Positions 1 through 6,012 of a stretch of DNA of 54,334 bases are shown piece by piece; positions within the stretch are counted from its first letter, which is position 1, and every line of letters begins with the position of its first letter. A program made the translations under genes and the position numbers. The DNA is from Planosporangium mesophilum (lineage in GTDB: Bacteria > Actinomycetota > Actinomycetes > Mycobacteriales > Micromonosporaceae), in NCBI RefSeq assembly GCF_016863255.1, contig NZ_BOON01000055.1:1-54334 (forward strand), in the 5' to 3' direction. The notes beneath the pieces are model-generated. The model made no database searches. It was not told the origin of the DNA and was given only the letters and a program-made list of their open reading frames with translations.

Positions 1-39
1 GGAAGGAATCCCCGTCCTTTAGGGCCGGGAGAACGTCAA
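1..39 (+). mobile_element. Right end of an IS200/IS605-family (TnpB-type) element, partial
   Basis: Positions 9-30 hold a short hairpin (CCCCGTCC, loop TTTA, GGGCCGGG, one mismatch), followed by GAGAACGTCAA ending at 39. This matches my memory of the 3-prime end that follows tnpB genes in many bacteria and forms the end of the TnpB guide RNA. The transposase would lie to the left, outside the window. The last bases overlap the stop codon of the neighbouring minus-strand kinase gene. The family assignment rests on recall of the consensus and was not searched. Confidence 0.55.
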
Positions 40-917
40 TCCGGCAGGCAGACCGTGATGGCGGCCGGTGCGACGCGGACCTTCAGACGGGTGGTCGTCC
101 CCCGGTCACCGCCGTCGAGCTCGTACGGGATGGGCCGGCGCGCCCGCACGTCGATCCTCTTCGCCCGGGTGGTCCGTACGAACGGCGACCGCTCCGGCCG
201 CCCCGCGACGATCCGGCCGAACGTACGCGCCCACTGCCACGCGCCCCGCGCCGTCGCGACACCGATCTCCAGCCAGCCGTCGTCGGTGCGAGCGCGGTCG
301 AAGACGCGGATACCGCCGGTGATGGTGCCGACGTTGCCCACCAGTACGCAGCTCGCCTTGCCGTCGAACCACGTCGTGCCGTCGATACGGATCTTCACCG
401 GTTCCGTGTCGTCGCGCACGTGCTTGAGCGCGGTCCACACGTACGCGAGGCGCCCCGCCCTGTCTTTCATGCCGCGGTCGGCATCGCGGATCATCCCGCC
501 GTCGAGGCCGGCTCCCGCCATGACCGCGAAGTGCTCGCCGTTGACCTTCCCCAGGTCCAGCTTGCGACGCGGGCCGTGGAATCCGATGCTCACCGCGGCG
601 GGCAGATCCTGCGGGATGCCGAGGTTGCCGGCGAGCATGTTGGCCGTACCCGCGGGGACGATGGCGACCGCCGCGTCGGAGCCGGCCAGCGCATCAATAC
701 ACCGCTGCACCGTCCCGTCGCCGCCCCACACGAAGATGAGGTCGGCGCCCTTCTCGAGCGCCTTGCGGGCCTTCTTGCCGGCCTTCCGGCTCTTCGACAC
801 CTCGTACCAGAGAAGTTCGCCGACGCACTCGTCGGTGACCCGTTTGCGCAGCTCGTCGAGGCCGCCGCCGAATGTCTTGCGCCGGTGCGCGACCACGGCG
901 ACAGTGCCCGCTCCCAT
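36..917 (-). CDS. Diacylglycerol/lipid kinase family protein (YegS/DagK type)
   Basis: Predicted cytoplasmic lipid kinase of about 293 residues that phosphorylates diacylglycerol or a related lipid with ATP. The GGDGT nucleotide-binding motif follows the first beta-alpha units, and IVPAGTANMLAGNLG is the second conserved block. The C-terminal half (around CVLVGNVGTITGG and PYELDGG) matches the beta-sandwich of the family. I place the start at the ATG at 917, which has a purine-rich GGGGGGTG just upstream and gives a normal N-terminus (MGAGTVAVVAHRRK). Longer forms from 959 or 995 are possible. The stop codon lies inside the presumed IS605-type right end, so the last residues may have been altered by that insertion. 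Confidence 0.85.
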   Translation of the reverse strand: MGAGTVAVVAHRRKTFGGGLDELRKRVTDECVGELLWYEVSKSRKAGKKARKALEKGADLIFVWGGDGTVQRCIDALAGSDAAVAIVPAGTANMLAGNLGIPQDLPAAVSIGFHGPRRKLDLGKVNGEHFAVMAGAGLDGGMIRDADRGMKDRAGRLAYVWTALKHVRDDTEPVKIRIDGTTWFDGKASCVLVGNVGTITGGIRVFDRARTDDGWLEIGVATARGAWQWARTFGRIVAGRPERSPFVRTTRAKRIDVRARRPIPYELDGGDRGTTTRLKVRVAPAAITVCLPD

Positions 918-1049
918 CACCCACCCCCCGCTCAGGTCGAACCCGTCCGGCTCGGACATCGACGGGAGTACCCGATGATCTTCACGCCCAACCACTGTGC
1001 AGCCCGCAACACCTGAATACGCATGTCATTGATGGTTCGACAGGTCTGT

Positions 1050-1055
1050 TAGGGT
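1050..1055 (+). promoter_or_regulatory. -10 element TAGGGT of a leaderless promoter
   Basis: TAGGGT fits the TANNNT -10 pattern and ends eight bases before the ATG at 1064. No Shine-Dalgarno sequence is present, so the transcript probably starts at or next to the start codon. No convincing -35 is visible. Confidence 0.45.
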
Positions 1056-1063
1056 CTGGCCCC

Positions 1064-1138
1064 ATGGCTCCCAGACCGGTGGTTTCCAGATCCATGGTTT
1101 CCAGATCCATGGTTTCCAGGCCCGTCGTTTCCAGGTCC
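1064..1138 (+). repeat. 15-bp tandem repeat, five units starting at the start codon
   Basis: Units are related to ATGGTTTCCAGATCC. Units two to four are nearly identical (1079-1123), the fifth is diverged, and the first (1064-1078) is the most diverged. The array adds five-residue steps to the N-terminus of the binding protein. Confidence 0.85.
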
Positions 1139-1939
1139 GTCACGCTTGCCGCCGCGATGCTGCTCGCCGTTTCGGCCATCGCGGGCTGCGCGAAGAAGGA
1201 CAGCGGCGCGACGACCGCCGACGGCGTGAAACTGGTGAAGAGCGGAAAGCTCGTGACCTGTACGCACCTGCCGTACCCGCCGTTCCAGTCCAAGGACACC
1301 AGCGGCAAGGTGATCGGCTTCGACGTCGACCTCATCGACCTGACCGCCAAGAAGTTGGGCGTCACCCAGGAGGTCATCGACACCCCGTTCGAGGGAATCA
1401 AGTCCGGTCAGGACCTCAACAGCGGCAAGTGTGACGTGGCGGCGGCCGGCATGACCATCACGGACGCGCGGCGCCAGGTGCTCGACTTCTCCGACCCGTA
1501 CTTCGACGCCACCCAGGCCCTCGCCGTACCGGCGGGCAAGCCGTACAAGTCCCTCGCGGACCTCGCCGGCAAGCGGCTCGGGGTGCAGGGCAACACCACC
1601 GGCGACGAGTACGTCAAGAAGCAGGTCAAGGAGAAGGGCCTCAACATCGAGGTCGTGGCCTACCAGGACCTGGGCTCCGAGCAGCAGGCGCTCGCCACCG
1701 GCCAGATCGAGGCCGCCGTGGGTGACCTGCCGGTCTGGAACGAGTACGTCCGCAACAACCCGGACAAGGTGGTCATCGCCGCCGGGTTCAACACCGGTGA
1801 GCAGTACGGGTTCGCGGTCAAGAAGGGCGGCAACGCCAAGCTGTTGCAGACCGTCAACGAGGCGCTCGCCGAGGCGAAGCGCGACGGCACCTACGACAAG
1901 CTGTACGAGAAGTGGATCGGCGCGAAGCCGGCGGCGTGA
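1064..1939 (+). CDS. Amino-acid ABC transporter substrate-binding lipoprotein
   Basis: About 291 residues. The N-terminus has basic residues, a hydrophobic stretch and a lipobox (AIAGC), so the protein should be lipid-anchored outside the membrane. The rest is a family-3 solute-binding fold: a start like LVTCTHLPYPPFQSKD, then GFDVDLIDLTAKKLG, the GIKSGQDLNSGKCDVAAAGMTI-type block near residue 125, and a C-terminal YDKLYEKWIG. Such proteins bind glutamate, glutamine or other polar amino acids. It overlaps the permease gene by four bases (GTGA). The first 25 codons are five 15-bp tandem units that begin at the ATG itself and encode repeated VSRSM-like residues ahead of the signal peptide. The start lacks a Shine-Dalgarno sequence, which fits leaderless translation. 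Confidence 0.9.
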   Translation: MAPRPVVSRSMVSRSMVSRPVVSRSVTLAAAMLLAVSAIAGCAKKDSGATTADGVKLVKSGKLVTCTHLPYPPFQSKDTSGKVIGFDVDLIDLTAKKLGVTQEVIDTPFEGIKSGQDLNSGKCDVAAAGMTITDARRQVLDFSDPYFDATQALAVPAGKPYKSLADLAGKRLGVQGNTTGDEYVKKQVKEKGLNIEVVAYQDLGSEQQALATGQIEAAVGDLPVWNEYVRNNPDKVVIAAGFNTGEQYGFAVKKGGNAKLLQTVNEALAEAKRDGTYDKLYEKWIGAKPAA

Positions 1940-2802
1940 CCGACGGCAGCGTGACCGACACGAACAGCCCTGCGACGACGGCTCCGGTGATCCAGGAACC
2001 CGGCCGTCGTCGACTCGGGCGCCGCCGGCGCGAGCGGCTGGTACGGGCGGCCGGCTACGCCGTGTTCGTCCTCGTGGTGGTCGGTGTCGCGGCGGCCGCC
2101 GACTGGCAGCGCCTCGCCGATTCGTTCTTCCGGGTCGATGTCGCGCGCGCCATGTTCCCCGGCGCGGTCACCACGGCGCTGCGCAACACGATCGTCTACA
2201 CCCTGCTCGCGTTCGCCTTCGGGCTGGTACTCGGCCTGGTCCTGGCGCTGATGCGGCTGTCGACGATCGCGCCGTACCGGTGGTTCGCCACCGCCTACAT
2301 CGAACTGTTCCGGGGCCTGCCGAGGCTGCTGGTGCTGTTCATGGTCGGCTACGGCATCCCGCAGGCCTTCCCCGACCGGGAGATCCCGGGCGGCGTGTAC
2401 GGCGCGGTGACCCTGGGGTTGGGCGCCACCGCCGCCGCGTACATGGCCGAGACCATCCGGGCGGGCATCCAGGCGGTACCGAAGGGGCAGACCGAGGCCG
2501 CCCGCTCGCTGGGCATGTCGCACGGCCGGGCGATGGTCTCGATCGTCCTGCCGCAGGCGTTCCGCATCGTGATCCCGCCGCTGACCAACGAGTTCGTCGG
2601 ACTCACCAAGGACACCTCACTGGCGTACGTCCTCGGCGTGACCGCGTCCACCATCGAGCTGACGAAGTTCGCCGGCGACGCGCTGAACTCGCAGGTCAAC
2701 CCGACCCCGCTGGTCGTGGCCGGCCTGCTGTACCTGGCGATCACGTTGCCGCTGTCGCAGTTGGTGCGGTGGCTCGAACGCCGCGCCGCGCGGGAGAGAT
2801 GA
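1936..2802 (+). CDS. Amino-acid ABC transporter permease
   Basis: Inner-membrane subunit of the polar amino-acid importer, about 288 residues with five or six membrane segments after a charged N-terminal tail. A hydrophobic helix starts near residue 37 (YAVFVLVVVGVAAAA). The FRGLPRLLVLF block and the EAA-type loop (ARSLGMSHGRAMVSIVLPQAF), which contacts the ATPase, are both present. The GTG start overlaps the stop of the binding-protein gene (GTGA), so translation is likely coupled. A second GTG at 1951 is possible. It is followed 11 bases later by the ATPase gene. Confidence 0.9.
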   Translation: MTDGSVTDTNSPATTAPVIQEPGRRRLGRRRRERLVRAAGYAVFVLVVVGVAAAADWQRLADSFFRVDVARAMFPGAVTTALRNTIVYTLLAFAFGLVLGLVLALMRLSTIAPYRWFATAYIELFRGLPRLLVLFMVGYGIPQAFPDREIPGGVYGAVTLGLGATAAAYMAETIRAGIQAVPKGQTEAARSLGMSHGRAMVSIVLPQAFRIVIPPLTNEFVGLTKDTSLAYVLGVTASTIELTKFAGDALNSQVNPTPLVVAGLLYLAITLPLSQLVRWLERRAARER

Positions 2803-2813
2803 ACGCGGGATAG

Positions 2814-3626
2814 GTGAAACACAGAGAGGTGAGCGCCCTGTCCGCCATCGAGATCAGCGGCCTGCGCAAGTCGTTCGGCGCGCTTGAGGTCCTGCGGGGT
2901 ATCGACCTGTCGGTCGACAGCGGCGAGGTCGTCTGCGTGATCGGCCCCTCCGGCTCGGGCAAGTCGACGCTGCTGCGCTGCGTGAACCTGCTCGAGGTGC
3001 CGACCGGCGGCACGATCCGGGTGGGCGGCGTGGAAGTCACCGACCCCGACTGCGACATCGACGGGGTCCGCCGCCGGATCGGCATGGTGTTCCAGCAGTT
3101 CAACCTGTTCGGCCATTTGCGGGTACGGGAGAACCTGACGATCTCGCAGCGCCGTGTGCTGCGCCGGTCGCGGGCCGAGGCGCAGCGGATCGCAGCGGCG
3201 AACCTGGAGCGCGTCGGCCTGGCAGACAAGGCCGACGCGTACCCGGCGCAGCTGTCCGGCGGGCAGCAGCAGCGGGTCGCGATCGCCCGCGCGCTGGCGA
3301 TGGATCCGCAGCTCATGCTGTTCGACGAACCGACCAGCGCGCTCGACCCGGAGCTGGTAGGTGAGGTTCTCGCCGTGATGCGCGGGCTGGCCGCGGACGG
3401 GATGACGATGCTCGTGGTCACCCACGAGATGGCGTTCGCCCGGGAGGTGGCGTCCCGGGTGGTCTTCATGGACGGCGGCGTGATCGTGGAGTCGGGCGAG
3501 CCGGCCCAGGTCTTCGGCGCGCCCCGGGAACGCCGGACCGCCGAGTTCCTGCACCGCGTACTCGAGCCGACCCGCGTCAGCGAGAGCGAGATCGGCGCGC
3601 AGCCGAGGGCACAGCACGACGGATGA
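2814..3626 (+). CDS. Polar amino-acid ABC transporter ATP-binding protein (GlnQ-like)
   Basis: About 270 residues powering the importer encoded just upstream. Walker A is GPSGSGKST, the Q-loop lies in VFQQFNLF, the signature is [15 protein letters not shown], Walker B is [14 protein letters not shown], and the switch histidine is in VVTHEM. Length and motifs are typical of GlnQ/HisP-type ATPases. The start is uncertain: GTG at 2814 or GTG at 2829, where the protein would begin near [16 protein letters not shown]. Together with the two upstream genes it forms a complete three-gene importer. The substrate cannot be read from sequence alone. Confidence 0.9.
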   Translation: MKHREVSALSAIEISGLRKSFGALEVLRGIDLSVDSGEVVCVIGPSGSGKSTLLRCVNLLEVPTGGTIRVGGVEVTDPDCDIDGVRRRIGMVFQQFNLFGHLRVRENLTISQRRVLRRSRAEAQRIAAANLERVGLADKADAYPAQLSGGQQQRVAIARALAMDPQLMLFDEPTSALDPELVGEVLAVMRGLAADGMTMLVVTHEMAFAREVASRVVFMDGGVIVESGEPAQVFGAPRERRTAEFLHRVLEPTRVSESEIGAQPRAQHDG

Positions 3627-3675
3627 GGACCCGGCCTTCCGGACCTTCCCCCGCTGCGTCCTCGGACCTGGTCGC

Positions 3676-4503
3676 TCAGAAGTAATCGATCCTTGCCCGG
3701 ATGATGTTCGCCGGTAGCGCGGGCTCCCCGTCCACGGGGCTGTCAGGGTTGGGCTTCACGCCGCCCGCGGCGATCTCGTCCAGGACGGCGAGGCCGTTGG
3801 AGTCGACCGTCCCGAAGATGGTGTAGTTCGGCCGCAGCGCGGAGTCGGCGTAGACGAGGAAGAACTGGCTGCCGTTGGTGTCCGGGCCGGCGTTGGCCAT
3901 GGCGAGGACGCCGCGCTTGTACACCTTGCGCGCACCGGTCGGGTCGGTCGGCGCGGGCGGCAGGTCGGTCGGCAGCTCGTCCTTGTACCGGTACCCGGGA
4001 CCGCCCTCGCCGGTGCCGGTCGGGTCGCCGCACTGCAGGACCTTGAGGGTCGGGTACGCGGTGAGCCGGTGACACGGGGTCCGGTCGTAGAACCGGTGCC
4101 TGACCAGGTGCAGGAAGCTCTGCACGGTACAGGGCGCCTCGGCCCGGTCGAGCGTGAGCCCGATGTCGCCGTGGTTGGTCTTCAGGACCGTGTCGACGGT
4201 GCCGCGGTTCAGAGTCCGGCGCGGGTCCGGAGGCAGCGGCACCGGCCGGGCGGCCGGCTCGTCCGGGGTCTCGGTGTACCCGCACGGGCCATGGGTGGTT
4301 CTCGGCGGCGGGGCGCCGCCCCCCGTGGCGGCCGAAGCGTTCCCGCCGGTGGCGGCCGAAGCGTTCCCGCCGGTGGCGGCCGAAGCGTTCCCGCCGGTGG
4401 CGGCCGAAGCCGGGCCGCCCGGGACGACCAGCGCCGTGGCGGCGAGCACTGCAGCGGCCAATACGGTACCTGTCAACGCCGTAGCCGCCATTCTGGAGCG
4501 CAC
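3676..4503 (-). CDS. Secreted cyclophilin-type peptidyl-prolyl isomerase
   Basis: About 275 residues. The GTG start at 4503 has GGGGAGG upstream. A signal peptide (hydrophobic residues 7-27, cleavage near PASAA) leads into a tandem ASAATGGN linker and then a cyclophilin domain from about residue 105. Recognisable blocks are FYDRTPCHRL, CGDPTGTGEGGPGY, VLAMANAGPDTNGSQFF and NYTIFGTV. Cysteines in GPCGYTE, APCTVQ, TPCHR and LQCGDP suggest disulfides in an extracytoplasmic enzyme. It should help fold exported proteins. It is convergent with the ABC transporter. The linker is made of 24-bp tandem repeats, so its length may vary between strains. Confidence 0.88.
   Translation of the reverse strand: MRSRMAATALTGTVLAAAVLAATALVVPGGPASAATGGNASAATGGNASAATGGNASAATGGGAPPPRTTHGPCGYTETPDEPAARPVPLPPDPRRTLNRGTVDTVLKTNHGDIGLTLDRAEAPCTVQSFLHLVRHRFYDRTPCHRLTAYPTLKVLQCGDPTGTGEGGPGYRYKDELPTDLPPAPTDPTGARKVYKRGVLAMANAGPDTNGSQFFLVYADSALRPNYTIFGTVDSNGLAVLDEIAAGGVKPNPDSPVDGEPALPANIIRARIDYF
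4325..4411 (-). repeat. 24-bp tandem repeat in the cyclophilin linker
   Basis: Three full identical units (4325-4396) and a partial fourth encode ASAATGGN steps between signal peptide and catalytic domain. Confidence 0.9.
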
Positions 4504-4593
4504 GTCTTCGTCCTCCCCTGGATCACCGACACTCAGACCAACGAAGGATCCGCCAACGTCGATAGAAGCGTCAAGCTCAGGCGACAGACAGCC

Positions 4594-5655
4594 TCAACTG
4601 GCAGACAACCACGTCAATGCGCCCGGCATCGCCCTGTTCCAGGTGTCCCAGTTGTGACCGCCGGGTACCTCCACGACCGTCGCCGTGTCGGGCGCGTGCA
4701 CGGCCGCCGCGAACGCGCGCGCCTCGCTCCTGACCTTCGCTTCGGTCGTACCGGCGACCAGGTAGAACCGCAGCGCGGCCGGGCGCTGGTCACGCACGAT
4801 CCGCGTCGGCGTGTACGAACGCTCGGCGGCGGCGTCCCCCTTGAACAGGTCCCCGGTGGTGTTGTCGATCGCCGGGGCGAAGTACCCGTCGAGGCTGACC
4901 GCCGAGGCGAACCGTTCCGGGTGGCGCAGCGCGAGGTCGACGGCGCAGTACCCGCCGGTCGAGTACCCCATCGCCGACCAGCCCGCGCGGTCCTGCGTCA
5001 CCCGCAGGTGCGCCGCGATCGCCTCCGGTACGTCCTGGCTCAGGTATGTGTCGGCCCGCGCCCCACCGACCGCGTCGATGCATTCGCTGTCGCGGTCGGG
5101 TTCGGGGTTCTGGGACGGGGACACGAGAATCATCGGCGGGATCTTCTGCTCGGCCATCATCCGGTCGAGGATCGGCAGCACGTGACCCTGCGTGTCCCAG
5201 TGCTCGATCGCGCCCGGGAAGCCGGCGAGCAGCAGGACGACGGGGAAGCGCCGGCCGGGCTGCTGCGGGTCGAAGTACGCGTCGGGCACGTAGACCTGGG
5301 CCGGGAGCTGGTACCCGGTGCGCCGGCCGGGCAGCGTCATCGACGTCCAGACACCCTTGCCCGGGCCGCCGGTCCGGCGCGCCTCGAGCAGCCACGGCTC
5401 AGCATTCGGGGCCGTAGAGTGCGGGGCCGCGGAGTGCGGCTGTGCGGACGCCGACGGCCCGATGAACCGGCCCGCCGACGCGTCGGTGGCGCATCCGGAG
5501 AGGCCCATGACCGAAAGACCCGTGACCAGCAGGGCCACGACGGCAGCGCCGGCTGCCGAGCGGGCCACACCGCGGGCGCGCCGGAATCGGGCAGCCGCCG
5601 CGCCAACCGCCACCGCTGCGAGCGGACCGCGACCCGGCCCCGCCGAGACGATCAT
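4594..5655 (-). CDS. Secreted alpha/beta-hydrolase esterase (putative esterase/antigen-85-like fold)
   Basis: About 353 residues. The N-terminus has a hydrophobic stretch followed by a lipobox-like LSVMGLSGC, so it is exported and probably lipid-anchored. The nucleophile elbow is GYSTGG (serine near residue 225), in the context WSAMGYSTGGYCAVDLALRHPERF. The final histidine is likely in GGHNWDTW. The arrangement resembles the esterase D / mycolyltransferase-like family (PF00756). The natural ester substrate is unknown. The ATG at 5655 lacks a Shine-Dalgarno sequence but has TACCGT six bases upstream, suggesting a leaderless mRNA. It lies behind the small gene at 5680-5880, same strand. Confidence 0.82.
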   Translation of the reverse strand: MIVSAGPGRGPLAAVAVGAAAARFRRARGVARSAAGAAVVALLVTGLSVMGLSGCATDASAGRFIGPSASAQPHSAAPHSTAPNAEPWLLEARRTGGPGKGVWTSMTLPGRRTGYQLPAQVYVPDAYFDPQQPGRRFPVVLLLAGFPGAIEHWDTQGHVLPILDRMMAEQKIPPMILVSPSQNPEPDRDSECIDAVGGARADTYLSQDVPEAIAAHLRVTQDRAGWSAMGYSTGGYCAVDLALRHPERFASAVSLDGYFAPAIDNTTGDLFKGDAAAERSYTPTRIVRDQRPAALRFYLVAGTTEAKVRSEARAFAAAVHAPDTATVVEVPGGHNWDTWNRAMPGALTWLSAS

Positions 5656-5661
5656 TGAGTC

Positions 5662-5667
5662 ACGGTA
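5662..5667 (-). promoter_or_regulatory. -10 element TACCGT, leaderless promoter of the esterase
   Basis: On the minus strand TACCGT is separated by six bases from the ATG at 5655, and there is no ribosome binding site. No clear -35 is visible. Confidence 0.35.
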
Positions 5668-5679
5668 GCCGACGGACCC

Positions 5680-5880
5680 CTACTCGGCGACGACCTCGCC
5701 GGGGGTGGCCCGTACCCGGGTCCCGTCCTGCAGGACGATCTCGACCCGGCCGTCGTCACCCGGCGCACCCACGCCGTACACCGGCTTGCCGACCAGGGCG
5801 TGCAGCGGCTGCGTGCGCCGCTGCGACAGGTCGGGCCGGAACACCCAGGCCACCTCGGTCGGCCGCCTCGACTCCCCCAT
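5680..5880 (-). CDS. Small hypothetical protein (66 residues)
   Basis: I do not recognise a named family. The ATG at 5880 is preceded by a strong GGGAGGTG. The sequence reads like a compact beta-rich domain: EVAWVFRPDLSQRRTQPLH, then a YGVGAPGDDGRVEIVL segment and DGTRVRATPGEVVAE at the end. It has no signal peptide or membrane helix, so it should be cytosolic. It lies 24 bases upstream of the esterase on the same strand, but the esterase seems to have its own promoter. Good codon bias and a clean ribosome binding site are the main support. Confidence 0.6.
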   Translation of the reverse strand: MGESRRPTEVAWVFRPDLSQRRTQPLHALVGKPVYGVGAPGDDGRVEIVLQDGTRVRATPGEVVAE

Positions 5881-6012
5881 GAGCACCTCCCGCTCGTACC
5901 AGGGTTCGACCCTACGAGCACGACTGGGTACTGAGTGTGCCGACGCGCCGAAGACGAGCCGCGCCACCCGGCCGGATTAGGCCGTACGGTGCGAGGTCGT
6001 ACGGTGCGAAGG

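Noticed and set aside
2349-3617. Long minus-strand frame opposite the ABC transporter genes
   Set aside because: It overlaps the permease and ATPase genes, whose motifs are complete; composition is Arg/Ala/Gly-rich shadow.
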